From the NCBI GenBank assembly GCA_934358675.1, contig CAKRKX010000002.1:23841-87840 (forward strand): 64,000 bases of DNA, in the 5' to 3' direction. The DNA is from an uncultured Agathobacter sp. (GTDB lineage: Bacteria; Bacillota; Clostridia; Lachnospirales; Lachnospiraceae). Below the pieces are notes generated by a model. That model did no database searches, was not told the origin of the DNA, and saw only the letters and a program-made list of their open reading frames with translations. How positions within the stretch are numbered: position 1 is the first letter of the stretch; every line of letters starts with the position of its first letter. Made by a program: the position numbers and the translations under genes. Below, in pieces: positions 51,497 to 60,609 of the stretch.

Positions 51497-52195
51497 ATGA
51501 TGCTTGAAGAATTAAAAAAACAGGTATATGAGGCAAATATGGAACTCCCACGCAGAGGTCTGATCACCTACACATGGGGCAATGTCAGCGGAATCGACCG
51601 CGAGAGCGGTTACTTCGTTATCAAGCCAAGCGGCGTGGATTATGATAAGTTGAAACCGGAAGATATGGTCGTTATGGACCTTGAGGGCAATAAGATCGAG
51701 GGCGATTACAAGCCATCTTCCGACACACCGACGCATCTGGAGCTGTACAAAAAGTATCCGGATATCGGCGGAGTGGTACATACACATTCACCGGAGGCAA
51801 CTTCGTGGGCACAGGCGGGAAGAGACATTCCGCTTTACGGAACAACACATGCCGATTATTTCTTCGGATCGATTCCGTGTGCAAGAAGTCTGACACCGGA
51901 AGAGATCGATGAGGCTTATGAGACGAATACCGGTAAAGTGATCATCGAGACATTCGAGACACGCGGCATCAATCCAATCTATACACCGGGCGTGCTCTGC
52001 ACGAACCATGGCCCGTTTACATGGGGCAAGGATGCGGCAGAGGCAGTACACAATGCAGTGGTACTCGAGGAAGTTGCAAAGATGGCAACCCGCACGGAAT
52101 TGATCAATCCGAAGGTGCAGCCTGCACCGGATTGCATCCGCGATAAGCATTTCTTCCGCAAGCACGGAGCAAACGCTTATTACGGACAGAATTAA
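51497..52195 (+). CDS. araD: L-ribulose-5-phosphate 4-epimerase
   Basis: AraD, 232 residues, converts L-ribulose-5-phosphate to D-xylulose-5-phosphate, feeding the pentose phosphate pathway. It is a class II aldolase/epimerase fold: [27 protein letters not shown], the metal His pair [14 protein letters not shown], and the third His in [20 protein letters not shown]. The catalytic Asp of the 'THADYF' segment is present. Start at ATG 51497 (a second ATG follows) after AGAGGA. A terminator follows the gene. Confidence 0.97.
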   Translation: MMLEELKKQVYEANMELPRRGLITYTWGNVSGIDRESGYFVIKPSGVDYDKLKPEDMVVMDLEGNKIEGDYKPSSDTPTHLELYKKYPDIGGVVHTHSPEATSWAQAGRDIPLYGTTHADYFFGSIPCARSLTPEEIDEAYETNTGKVIIETFETRGINPIYTPGVLCTNHGPFTWGKDAAEAVHNAVVLEEVAKMATRTELINPKVQPAPDCIRDKHFFRKHGANAYYGQN

Positions 52196-52256
52196 TATTG
52201 CTAATTACTAATATTTGATACAAGAATTTTCATAGTTTTTCTAAAATCTCCTTCTT

Positions 52257-52286
52257 AAAAGCCTCCCTTTCCCCAGGGAGGCTTTT
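52257..52286 (+). terminator. Terminator of araA-araB-araD
   Basis: AAAAGCCTCCCT (52257-52268), loop TTCCCC, AGGGAGGCTTTT (52275-52286). Perfect 12-bp stem. Confidence 0.92.
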
Positions 52287-52297
52287 AAACATTCATT

Positions 52298-52326
52298 TTG
52301 ACGAAAACAACAAGGACTTATATAAT
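52298..52326 (+). promoter_or_regulatory. Sigma-A promoter of the sensor kinase operon
   Basis: TTGACG (52298-52303), 17 bases, TATAAT (52321-52326). Near-consensus, directly after the ara terminator. Confidence 0.8.
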
Positions 52327-52357
52327 AGATAAAAAAAGTATCAGGGATTTTTACAAT

Positions 52358-53875
52358 ATGAAATCAAAGAAAAAACAAAAAAGAAAAGTCGCTTTTTCAA
52401 TCCGGCAAAAAATACTGGTTCTTTTGTCGGCATCGATGCTGCCGTTTGTATTGATCAGTGTATACCTGCTGGTTACGATTGCAAAATACAACCGGACCTA
52501 CAATGACATTGTCGACAATCTGACGATTGCCAATAATTACAATATCAGTTTTAAGGAAGAGATGGATGAGAGTCTGTACAAGATTGTGGTCGGCTATGTG
52601 TCGATCGACACGATCGCACAGGATCAGATGCTAAAGAATCCGTATACTATGCTCAAAAGTCTGCGCACAAGCTGTGAGCAGCTGAAGGACATGACCTCGG
52701 ACTATGAGAGCCGGTTGTGGCTGGACAGTCTTCTTCGCAACACGGATACATTGGAGAACCGTATTACCGATATTGTGGATAATATTCACCGCGGGAACCA
52801 GTACGATAAAAATATCAAGGAGCTGGATAATAATATCTATATTCTGACGGAACTGATCCAGGACGATATCCAGCAGTATATTTATTATCAGACCAATCAT
52901 ATGGAGCGTGTCACTGATGAGATGAATGCGCAGGTGCATACCTTTCTGATCATTCTGGCAATCCTGATCGCCGTGCTCGGAATCGGTGTGGCGGTGGCTG
53001 CATTTCTGGTGACCTCCGGAATCCTCCGTCCGTTGTGGGAATTGTATGATGCGACCGGGGAGATCGCGGAAGGAAACTTTACGGTCCGGACAGAGGCTAA
53101 GACCAATGATGAGATCGCTGCGCTCAGCCAGGAGTTCAATGAGATGGCGGGCAATATGCAGATGCTGGTCGATAAGGTCAGGGACGATGAACAGAAAATG
53201 CGTAAGGCGGATCTTCGTCTGCTGCAGGAGCAGATCAACCCGCATTTTCTCTACAATACACTGGATACGATCGTCTGGCTGATCGAATGCAACGAGGCGG
53301 ATCAGGCGGTGGAGATGGTTGTGACGCTCTCCAATTTCTTCCGGATCGTGCTCAGCAAAGGAAAAGAATTTATCAGTATCCGGATGGAGGAGCAGCACAT
53401 CCGAAGCTATCTGCAGATACAGGAAGCGCGTTACAGCGACATTATGGATTATGATATCGCGATCGATCCTGCGCTCTACACATATCAGGTTCCGAAGCTG
53501 ACCTTGCAGCCAATTGTGGAAAATGCGCTCTATCATGGAATCAAGTACAAGCGTTCCCGTGGCACGATCACGATTACCGGAAAGATGCAGGAGGACCGTA
53601 TCGTGTTTGTTGTGCGGGATGATGGCGTGGGAATGGACGAGGCAGGTCTTGACCAGCTTCGGGAAGATATCGGGAAGCCGTGTAAGGAGACGGATCGCGG
53701 ATTCGGTCTTGCCAATGTCAACGAACGGATACATATGTATTTTGGTCCGGAATACGGATTGTCGATCGATTCTGCACCGGGCGAGGGAACGTCGGTCACG
53801 ATCGTAATACCGGCAACGATGGCGGAAGCGGCGGCAGAGCCAAAAGGAGGTGCGCAAAGTGAAGTGGAAGCATAA
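52358..53875 (+). CDS. YesM/LytS-type sensor histidine kinase
   Basis: A 505-residue membrane sensor. Membrane helices lie at ~20-43 and ~196-218, bracketing a ~150-residue extracellular helical domain. HAMP follows (residues ~219-272, SGILRPLWELYDATGEIAEGN). The His_kinase (LytS/YesM) segment carries His296 in LLQEQINPHFLYNTLDTI. The ATPase domain has the N box PIVENALYHGIKY, G1 VRDDGVGMD and G2 GFGLANVNERI. ATG 52358 is placed 10 bases after CAGGGA and 32 bases after the -10. Its 3' end overlaps the binding-protein gene, and the regulator gene follows, forming a three-component unit. Confidence 0.92.
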   Translation: MKSKKKQKRKVAFSIRQKILVLLSASMLPFVLISVYLLVTIAKYNRTYNDIVDNLTIANNYNISFKEEMDESLYKIVVGYVSIDTIAQDQMLKNPYTMLKSLRTSCEQLKDMTSDYESRLWLDSLLRNTDTLENRITDIVDNIHRGNQYDKNIKELDNNIYILTELIQDDIQQYIYYQTNHMERVTDEMNAQVHTFLIILAILIAVLGIGVAVAAFLVTSGILRPLWELYDATGEIAEGNFTVRTEAKTNDEIAALSQEFNEMAGNMQMLVDKVRDDEQKMRKADLRLLQEQINPHFLYNTLDTIVWLIECNEADQAVEMVVTLSNFFRIVLSKGKEFISIRMEEQHIRSYLQIQEARYSDIMDYDIAIDPALYTYQVPKLTLQPIVENALYHGIKYKRSRGTITITGKMQEDRIVFVVRDDGVGMDEAGLDQLREDIGKPCKETDRGFGLANVNERIHMYFGPEYGLSIDSAPGEGTSVTIVIPATMAEAAAEPKGGAQSEVEA

Positions 53876-54878
53876 AATGCGCAGATGCGCGGCAGTCTTT
53901 CTGCTTTTTACGATGTTATTATCCACAGGATGTGCATCGGATCCGGGCGAAAAGGATGCGGATACGCAGGCACGTCCGGATGAAAATATGACGGTGATCG
54001 GTGTCTCACAGCTGGGAAGTGAGTCGATGTGGAGAACCGCGAACACCGCATCGCTCCAGAATGCTTTTTCCAAGGAGAACGGATATTTCCTCATGTTTAA
54101 CAATGCCAGACAGAAGCAGGAGAATCAGATCAAGGCGATTCGAAGCTTTATCTCGCAGCAGGTGGATTACATTATTTTTTCACCGATCGTGGAGGACGGC
54201 TGGGAGACCGTTTTAAAAGAGGCGAAGGAGGCTGGGATTCCGGTGATCATCATGGACCGAAATGTAAATTGTGATCCGGATCTGTATACGGCGTGGGTCG
54301 GCTCCGATTTCGAGGAGGAGGGGCGCAATGCCGGAAGATGGCTTGCGGATGACCTGAAAGGCAAAAAATTCGGTCATAACGAGGTAAATATCGTGATACT
54401 GCAGGGAACGCAGGGATCGACCGCAATGATCGGAAGAACAAAAGGATTTCAGACGATCGCGGATCTTCATGACAACTGGAATATCTTAGCCTGCGAGGAT
54501 GCGGATTTTACCACCGCCAAAGGCAAAGAAGTGATGGAAAAATATTTAAAAAAGTATGATGACATCGATGTGATTGTTTCGCAGAACGACGATATGACGA
54601 TCGGTGTATTGCAGGCGGTGCGGGAAACCGGCTACACAACGGGAACCGGTGGCGATATGACGCTGATCTCGTTTGACGGAACGAAGAGTGCTCTGGAAAA
54701 AGTGAAATCCGGTGTGATCAATGTCGATATTGAGTGCAATCCGCTTCAGGGACCGTATCTGGAAGCGATTGTCCGCAAACTGGAGAACGGAGAGCCGGTT
54801 GACAAGATCAACTATGTGGAAGAAAAAATTTTTACGCAGAAAAATGTGCTGTCGGTATTGGATGACAGGACTTATTGA
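53859..54878 (+). CDS. Sugar-binding lipoprotein of the sensor operon (YtfQ-like)
   Basis: A 339-residue periplasmic-type binding protein. The N-terminal signal ends in a lipobox LLSTGC, then an acidic linker, then a type I sugar-binding fold (MTVIGVSQLGSESMWRTANT ... VDYIIFSPIVEDGWETVLKEA ... GIPVIIMDRNV ... VIVSQNDDMTIGVLQAV ... LISFDGTKSALEKV ... IECNPLQGPYLEAIV). It belongs to the YtfQ/ribose-binding family like the transporter protein at 57983, with which it shares many blocks. It is encoded between kinase and regulator and overlaps the kinase by 17 bases, so it probably presents sugar to the sensor. Start GTG 53859, 8 bases after AAGGAGG. Confidence 0.88.
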   Translation: MKWKHKMRRCAAVFLLFTMLLSTGCASDPGEKDADTQARPDENMTVIGVSQLGSESMWRTANTASLQNAFSKENGYFLMFNNARQKQENQIKAIRSFISQQVDYIIFSPIVEDGWETVLKEAKEAGIPVIIMDRNVNCDPDLYTAWVGSDFEEEGRNAGRWLADDLKGKKFGHNEVNIVILQGTQGSTAMIGRTKGFQTIADLHDNWNILACEDADFTTAKGKEVMEKYLKKYDDIDVIVSQNDDMTIGVLQAVRETGYTTGTGGDMTLISFDGTKSALEKVKSGVINVDIECNPLQGPYLEAIVRKLENGEPVDKINYVEEKIFTQKNVLSVLDDRTY

Positions 54879-54892
54879 TAGGGGAATGGAAC

Positions 54893-56509
54893 ATGTTAAA
54901 AGTATTTTTAGTGGAAGATGAGACCGTAATCCGCGAGGGACTTCGGGATCACATTCCGTGGGATCAGTACGGATATCGCTTTGTCGGGGAGGCATCCGAC
55001 GGGGAGATGGCGTTGCCGCTCATCCGGAAGAACCGGCCGGATCTGATCATCACGGATATCAAGATGCCTTTTATGGACGGACTGACGCTCAGCCGTATGG
55101 TCAAGGAAGAATTTCCGAAAACCAAGATCGTTATTTTGAGCGGATACGATGATTTTGAGTATGCAAGACGTGCGATCACGATCGGTGTTGATCAGTATAT
55201 TTTAAAGCCGGTCACACGTGCCGCAATTCGTACGGTATTGCAGGAAATCCGCGAGAAGATAGAGGCGGAGCAACAGCAGGAGGATTATCAGACGAAGCTT
55301 GCGGACGAGATGCGTGAGTATGAACAGTTTTCGATGCGCCACTTTTTTGAAAAAATGCTCGAGGGAGAGATGAGCGTTGCGGAAATCTATGATGAGGCGG
55401 CAAAGAAATCACTGGATCTGTCGGCATCCGGCTATAATCTGATCTTTTTGTACATGCAGGAGGATAAGAAAGGCATGCCGGAAAATGATGTCAACCATTT
55501 TGTGCAGACACAGGAAGAGATCCTTCACTATTTTCTGCGTTTTCCGCAGTATATTTTGTTTCGCTGGAGCATCAACTGCTACGGCATACTGATCCGTGAT
55601 GACTGGGAGAAGATACAGGAGGACACCGATCTCGCCATCGAACAGATCCGTATGGTGTGCGATCGCGACAGCAGTGATTATGAATGGTACGTTGCTGTGT
55701 CCGATCCGGTTGAGCGACTCAGCATGCTGCCGGAGTGCTACGACGGCATCCGCCGGTATTCAGCATACCGGTTCATCTATCCGAGACAGCACTATTTCAC
55801 AAAGCAAACCGTACAGAACTCCGTTTCGACACTGGATGATACACAGATCGCAGGTGTTGAATATTCGCAGATGTCGCCCGAGATCATACAGGATTTCCTC
55901 GCGAAAGGAAGCTGGATGGAAGTGTACAGTTTTGTGGATTCTTATCTGGAAAAAATCATGGATGCATTGAATTCGACGATGTTTCGGGATTATGTGGTCT
56001 TAAATATCCGCTTTGCGATCCTTGCATATCTGGACAGGATTGATGTAAAAAAGGAAGATTTCAGCGCACGGCTGGGAGTTGACCGGGACAATGTACATAT
56101 TTCCAGAGAGGAAGTAAAGGACTATTTCGCGCAGATGCTTCTGGCAGCGTTTGCGATACGGGATGAGCAGACGAGCGGACAAAGCGGAAAGATATTGAAA
56201 AATGCGATGGATTATATTGATGTGCATTATGCGGATGAGTCGATCACGCTTGGCGGTGTTGCCTGCGAGGTGCAGGTGAGCGCGAATTATTTGAGTTCCG
56301 TGTTCAGCCAGAATATGAAGCAGACCTTTACCGAGTATGTGACGGACAAGCGGATGGACAAGGCGAAGACGCTTTTGCGCAGCACAGATCTTGCAACGGC
56401 GGAGATTGCCACACAGATCGGATACAAAGACCCGCACTATTTCAGCTTTGTATTTAAGAAGACACAGGGCGTCAGCCCGAGAGAATACCGAAGTGGCAGA
56501 GGCGTATGA
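54893..56509 (+). CDS. YesN-type response regulator with AraC DNA-binding domain
   Basis: A 538-residue response regulator. The receiver domain (residues 1-120) has the acidic pair at VEDE, phospho-acceptor Asp55 in LIITDIKMPFMDG, SGYDDF, and Lys in ILKPVTR. A ~290-residue middle region is typical of YesN proteins. The C-terminal AraC domain (residues ~435-532) contains two HTH units (LGGVACEVQVSANYLSSVF, then IATQIGYKDPHYFSFVFKK) and the ending SPREYRS. ATG 54893 has AGGGGAA upstream and gives MLKVFLVEDE. Probably activates the sugar transporter genes downstream. Confidence 0.93.
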   Translation: MLKVFLVEDETVIREGLRDHIPWDQYGYRFVGEASDGEMALPLIRKNRPDLIITDIKMPFMDGLTLSRMVKEEFPKTKIVILSGYDDFEYARRAITIGVDQYILKPVTRAAIRTVLQEIREKIEAEQQQEDYQTKLADEMREYEQFSMRHFFEKMLEGEMSVAEIYDEAAKKSLDLSASGYNLIFLYMQEDKKGMPENDVNHFVQTQEEILHYFLRFPQYILFRWSINCYGILIRDDWEKIQEDTDLAIEQIRMVCDRDSSDYEWYVAVSDPVERLSMLPECYDGIRRYSAYRFIYPRQHYFTKQTVQNSVSTLDDTQIAGVEYSQMSPEIIQDFLAKGSWMEVYSFVDSYLEKIMDALNSTMFRDYVVLNIRFAILAYLDRIDVKKEDFSARLGVDRDNVHISREEVKDYFAQMLLAAFAIRDEQTSGQSGKILKNAMDYIDVHYADESITLGGVACEVQVSANYLSSVFSQNMKQTFTEYVTDKRMDKAKTLLRSTDLATAEIATQIGYKDPHYFSFVFKKTQGVSPREYRSGRGV

Positions 56510-56523
56510 TATTCCCCGGAACG

Positions 56524-57582
56524 CTAAGGGATCGGATTCTCCCATGGAAGGGACACGGACTGCGCGGTTAGTCCCCTGAGCGGAGCGAGTGCAGCCTCTG
56601 CGAGCGACTGTTCCCATGCGTGTTCCCGATGGGAAAGAGACAGAAACGGGTGCAGTCCGGCATGACAGAGATAGCTGTGGTCGAAGGAGACAACTGTGAT
56701 CTCAGAAAGCTTTGGATCGGATGAGGCATGCAGCGCGTGTACAACTTCACAGGCAATCAGGTCATTGTGACACAATATGGCGGTACAGGAAGCAAAGGAC
56801 TCCTGTATCGCTTTTTTGATGAAATGAGTGTTGTTTTGCAACAACTGCTGCAATTCTAAGGTGTGAAACCAGCGGACGTGTTCTGCCGCAGGGAGCAGAT
56901 CGTGATCGCGCAGTGTTTCCACCACGCCCTGATACCGCTCGATTCCGGTAGCATCATCCGCACAGAAGAAAGTGCCGATGGACGTGTGACCATGGGCAAG
57001 CAGGTATTCTGTGAGAAGGCGGCTTCCGGCAATATTGTCCTCGCCGATGCAGGCTGCGTGGCGCAGCTGCGGATAGCGGTAACGAAGGAAGACGATATGG
57101 GTGCCGGCGCGCTGCAGCGCAAGGTAGCGGTCGAGATTCGGGTTCGGGAGCGCACTCATGACCGGCTCAACGATCAGCGCGCGCGGCGGTTTGGTCAGAA
57201 GAGCGGTCAGTATGTTGCGCTCCGCATCCAGCTCATTTCCGGTCACGTGTACCTGAAGCGAGAATCCGCGGTGCGTCAGTTCATTGCGCAGATCGTACAG
57301 AAATTTCGGATAGGTGTAGTCTGAATCGCTTGCGATCAGGATCGGGATCCTGTTTTGCTCTGTCAGACGTGCCCGCCCGGTCAGATAGCTGCCGCTTCCC
57401 TGACGTTTTTCAATCAGACCTTCCTCTGTAAGTAACGCAAGTGCCTGACGTACCGTCTGCCGGCTGACTTTGTACCGGCCGGCAAGCTCTGCCTCCGTCG
57501 GCAGCTGATATCTGCCGCGTGCGGCATAGTCCGGAATCTGTTCCCGCAGTCTTGAGGCAAGCCATTTATATTTGATCGCCAT
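56524..57582 (-). CDS. Second GntR-LacI type regulator (AraR-like)
   Basis: A 352-residue regulator with a GntR winged helix (YQLPTEAELAGRYKVSRQTV, then RQALALLTEEGLIEKRQGSG; residues ~3-70) and a LacI-type effector-binding domain (IPILIASDSDYTYPKFLYDL ... ALIVEPVMS ... AILCHNDLIACEVVHAL ... EITVVSFDHSYLCHAG). The same architecture as the araR-like protein but clearly divergent. It faces away from the transporter genes and shares GAAATTTG-type sequences near its start and upstream of the transporter, suggesting control of both. Start ATG 57582 follows AAGGAG; a longer reading from 57618 would include that site. Convergent with the response regulator gene. Confidence 0.87.
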   Translation of the reverse strand: MAIKYKWLASRLREQIPDYAARGRYQLPTEAELAGRYKVSRQTVRQALALLTEEGLIEKRQGSGSYLTGRARLTEQNRIPILIASDSDYTYPKFLYDLRNELTHRGFSLQVHVTGNELDAERNILTALLTKPPRALIVEPVMSALPNPNLDRYLALQRAGTHIVFLRYRYPQLRHAACIGEDNIAGSRLLTEYLLAHGHTSIGTFFCADDATGIERYQGVVETLRDHDLLPAAEHVRWFHTLELQQLLQNNTHFIKKAIQESFASCTAILCHNDLIACEVVHALHASSDPKLSEITVVSFDHSYLCHAGLHPFLSLSHREHAWEQSLAEAALAPLRGLTAQSVSLPWENPIP

Positions 57583-57607
57583 AAAATTTTCTCCTTTTTC
57601 TGAAACT

Positions 57608-57621
57608 GAAATTTGCATTGC
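57608..57621. promoter_or_regulatory. Operator candidate near the second regulator gene
   Basis: GAAATTTGCATTGC, nearly the same as GAAATTTGTATTGTA at 57825-57839 upstream of the transporter, with a weaker relative GGATTTGTATTTGT at about 57795-57808. A shared motif between the two divergent units in the 400-base gap suggests one regulator. Bases 57640-57790 show nothing else clear. Confidence 0.4.
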
Positions 57622-57824
57622 TTTTATGCCGGGAATAGAAAATCAAACTTTTTTCGTAGAAAATTCATTCTCCCCAAGAGGCTTTTTCACTTTTTACAAT
57701 GGATGATATGAGACAAAAACATCCGAAAATCAGATGAAATCCACAGAAATCATAAAAAAACATACCTTTTTAAGAAAAAAACAAACCGGAAAACGGATTT
57801 GTATTTGTTTTGATAATAACACAC

Positions 57825-57839
57825 GAAATTTGTATTGTA
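57825..57839. promoter_or_regulatory. Operator candidate upstream of the transporter operon
   Basis: GAAATTTGTATTGTA, sharing 13 of 14 compared bases' pattern (C/T changes only) with the site at 57608. It lies about 50-75 bases upstream of the promoter at 57876, compatible with activator or repressor binding. Confidence 0.4.
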
Positions 57840-57875
57840 AATATATGACAAAGCTTGTAAAAACAACAAAAATTG

Positions 57876-57904
57876 AATTGCTCACAAAAGGGGTGGATGG
57901 TATA
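57876..57904 (+). promoter_or_regulatory. Promoter of the sugar transporter operon
   Basis: TTGCTC (57876-57881), 17 bases, TATAGT (57899-57904). The expected leader is about 70 bases, ending in GGGAGG before ATG 57983. Confidence 0.55.
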
Positions 57905-57982
57905 GTGAACTTACAAAAGAGAGGGGCCCACACGAAACAAACAAAACAATTTCAAAAAGGAAAAATTGGGAGGAAAAAATTT

Positions 57983-58984
57983 ATGAAGAAAAAAATCTTA
58001 TCTGTCTTAATGGCTTCAATGATGGTATTCGGACTGGTTGCCTGTGGCGGCAATACAGCATCCGATGCGAACAGTGACACATCCGCATCCAGCAGCTCAA
58101 GCGGAGACCTGATCAAGGTCGGCATCATCAACAACGATCCGAATGAGTCCGGATATCGTACCGCAAATGACAAAGATATGAAGGCAATGTTCACAAAAGA
58201 GAACGGATATGATGCTTCATTCGCATACAGCCTTAAGAATGATGAGCAGATTACAGCAGCACAGAAGTTCATCCAGGACGGTGTTGATTACTTACTTCTC
58301 TCTGCAGCTGATACATCCGGATGGGATTCCGTATTAAAGGATGCACAGGATGCAGGAACACAGGTTATCCTCTTTGACCGTGTTATCGATGCAGACGAAA
58401 GCCTTTATGCAGCATCTATCGTTTCCGACATGGACAAGGAAGGCGAGACCGCATGTGAGTGGTTAAAAGCACAGAACCTTGACGAGTACAACATCATCCA
58501 CATTCAGGGTGTTATGGGATCCGCAGCACAGAAGGGACGTTCCGGAGCACTTACAGAGACAGCAGCAGCTGAGGGATGGAACATTGTAAATGAGCAGACC
58601 GCTGAGTGGAATGCAGAGAAAGCACAGCAGATCGTACAGTCCGTTATCGACAGTGGTGAGAAATTCAACGTTATCTACGCTGAGAACGACGACATGGCAA
58701 AGGGTGCCGTAGCCGCTCTTGACAAGGCAAACATCTCTCACGGCGTTGGCAAAGACGTTGTCGTAATGGGATTTGACTGCAATCAGTGGGCATTACAGGA
58801 ACTCTTAGATCAGAACTGGAACTACGATGGACAGTGTAACCCATTCCAGGCATCTTACATCGCTGATGTTATCAAGAAACTTGAGAACGGCGAGGATATC
58901 GGCGAGAAGACAATCATCATGGATGAGAAGGGCTTTGATGCTACAACAATCACAGAGGATGACGTAAACAACTACGGTATCTAA
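57983..58984 (+). CDS. Sugar ABC transporter substrate-binding lipoprotein (YtfQ-like)
   Basis: A 333-residue binding lipoprotein: signal peptide with lipobox LVACG (Cys22), a Ser/Asp-rich linker, then a type I sugar-binding fold (LIKVGIINNDPNESGYRTAN ... VDYLLLSAADTSGWDSVL ... VILFDRVIDADESLYAA ... VIYAENDDMAKGAVAAL ... VVMGFDCNQWALQELLD ... CNPFQASYIADVIKKLENGE). It is related to YtfQ, the galactofuranose-binding protein, and here probably binds arabinose or an arabinose-containing sugar by context. The start ATG 57983 has GGGAGG upstream; the longer reading from 57734 runs through the promoter. Strong codon bias suggests high expression. Followed by a hairpin and the transporter genes. Confidence 0.92.
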   Translation: MKKKILSVLMASMMVFGLVACGGNTASDANSDTSASSSSSGDLIKVGIINNDPNESGYRTANDKDMKAMFTKENGYDASFAYSLKNDEQITAAQKFIQDGVDYLLLSAADTSGWDSVLKDAQDAGTQVILFDRVIDADESLYAASIVSDMDKEGETACEWLKAQNLDEYNIIHIQGVMGSAAQKGRSGALTETAAAEGWNIVNEQTAEWNAEKAQQIVQSVIDSGEKFNVIYAENDDMAKGAVAALDKANISHGVGKDVVVMGFDCNQWALQELLDQNWNYDGQCNPFQASYIADVIKKLENGEDIGEKTIIMDEKGFDATTITEDDVNNYGI

Positions 58985-59013
58985 ATTGAATTGAAATAAC
59001 ACAAAAGACTGAC

Positions 59014-59055
59014 AAACGCGGCGCAGCGTATGAGGAAAACGCAGCGTCGCGTTTT
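59014..59055 (+). other. Stem-loop between the binding protein and ATPase genes
   Basis: AAACGCG (59014-59020) pairs with CGCGTTT (59048-59054), extended by GCGC/GCG(T)C inside. Such hairpins commonly keep binding-protein mRNA more abundant than the rest of the operon. Confidence 0.55.
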
Positions 59056-59085
59056 CTGACGAATAAGCAAGGGGTGAATGAGCTG

Positions 59086-60609
59086 GTGAAAGAAAATGTA
59101 GTATTACAAATGAAGAACATCCATAAAAACTTTACAGGAGTAAAGGCATTGCAGGCGGTTGATTTCTCCCTGCGTGAAGGCGAAATCCACGCACTGATGG
59201 GCGAGAACGGAGCCGGAAAATCGACACTGATCAAGGTTCTGACCGGTGTATATGAGAAAGACGGAGGAGAGATCTTCCTGGAAGGAAATGACAAAGCGGT
59301 TGAGATTCACTCACCGCAGGATGCACAGAATCTTGGAATCAGTACTGTGTATCAGGAAATTACCCTCTGCCCGAACCTGTCCGTTGCAGAGAACATGTTT
59401 ATCGGACGAACGAAGGGCGTGGGACAGAATTGGAAGAAAATGAACGAGGACGCAGACAAGATTCTGAAGTCTCTCGATATTCCGGCAAAGGCAACGCAAC
59501 AGCTTTCCAGCTGTTCGATCGCGATCCAGCAGATGGTGGCGATCGCCAGAGCCGTAGATATGGATTGTAAAGTATTGATCCTCGATGAGCCGACCTCATC
59601 TCTGGATGACAAAGAGGTACAGAAACTGTTCGGACTTATGAAGGATCTCAGATCCCGAGGTGTAGGAATCATCTTCGTTACACACTTTTTGGATCAGGTA
59701 TATGAAGTATGTGACCGGATCACCGTTCTTCGAGACGGCAAACTCGTCGGGGAGTATGAGATCGAGAAACTCCCGAGAGTACAGCTGGTAGCCAAGATGC
59801 TTGGCAAAGAGCTCGATGACGAAGCACAGATCAAAGATGAGACACAGGTTTACCACGCAGATGAATCCGTTCCGCCGGTATTTGAAGTGGAGCAGCTGCA
59901 GAGTAACGCAGGAATCAAGCCGTTTGATTTCTATATAAGAAAAGGCGAAGTCAACGGATTTACCGGACTTCTCGGTTCCGGTCGAAGCGAGTGTGTGCGT
60001 GCCATCTTCGGTGCGGATCGTGTGATCGGTGGTAAGATTAAGAAAAACGGAAAAGAAATCAAAATTTCGAAGCCGATTGACGCTATGAAGAACGGAATCG
60101 CCTACCTTCCGGAAGACCGTAAGGTGGACGGAATCGTCGGAGATCTCTCCGTAAGAGATAACATTATTCTCGCGGCACAGGTGCTGCGCGGATTCTTCCG
60201 ACCGTTCTCGAAAGCACAGGCGAACAAATTTGCAGATGAATATATCAAGCTGCTGGAGATTAAGACCGCATCGGCAGACACACCGATCAAGTCGCTGTCC
60301 GGTGGAAACCAGCAGAAAGTGATCCTTGCCCGCTGGCTTTTGACCCATCCGGAATATCTGATCCTGGATGAGCCGACACGAGGCATCGATATCGGAACAA
60401 AGATTGAAATTCAGAAACTTGTATTAAAACTTGCATCTGAGGGTATGAGCGTAACCTTTATCTCTTCCGAGACGGATGAGATGCTTCGTACCTGCTCCCG
60501 TCTGATCGTTATGCGTGACCGCAAGAAGGTCGGCGAGATCACCGGAGAAGACTTAACACAGAGCAAGATTATGGATACGATTGCCGGAGGTGACGAGAAG
60601 CATGCCTAA
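59086..60609 (+). CDS. Sugar ABC transporter ATP-binding protein (two ABC domains)
   Basis: A 507-residue double ABC ATPase of the carbohydrate-uptake-2 (RbsA/YtfR) type. The first module has Walker A GENGAGKSTLIKVL, a signature region SSCSIAIQQMVAIARA that is degenerate (no LSGGQ), and Walker B VLILDEPTSSLDD. The second has a weak Walker A (GLLGSGRSECVRAIFG), a proper signature SLSGGNQQKVILARWL and LILDEPTRGIDIGTK. The asymmetry is normal for this class. GTG 59086 is used, with AAGGGGTGA upstream; an in-frame GTG at 59074 is part of that site. The permease gene starts 8 bases before its stop. Confidence 0.94.
   Translation: MKENVVLQMKNIHKNFTGVKALQAVDFSLREGEIHALMGENGAGKSTLIKVLTGVYEKDGGEIFLEGNDKAVEIHSPQDAQNLGISTVYQEITLCPNLSVAENMFIGRTKGVGQNWKKMNEDADKILKSLDIPAKATQQLSSCSIAIQQMVAIARAVDMDCKVLILDEPTSSLDDKEVQKLFGLMKDLRSRGVGIIFVTHFLDQVYEVCDRITVLRDGKLVGEYEIEKLPRVQLVAKMLGKELDDEAQIKDETQVYHADESVPPVFEVEQLQSNAGIKPFDFYIRKGEVNGFTGLLGSGRSECVRAIFGADRVIGGKIKKNGKEIKISKPIDAMKNGIAYLPEDRKVDGIVGDLSVRDNIILAAQVLRGFFRPFSKAQANKFADEYIKLLEIKTASADTPIKSLSGGNQQKVILARWLLTHPEYLILDEPTRGIDIGTKIEIQKLVLKLASEGMSVTFISSETDEMLRTCSRLIVMRDRKKVGEITGEDLTQSKIMDTIAGGDEKHA

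Noticed and set aside
52631-54103. 490-codon open frame on the minus strand
   Set aside because: It is antisense to the sensor kinase and binding-protein genes, whose motifs are unmistakable. Long antisense frames arise from codon bias.
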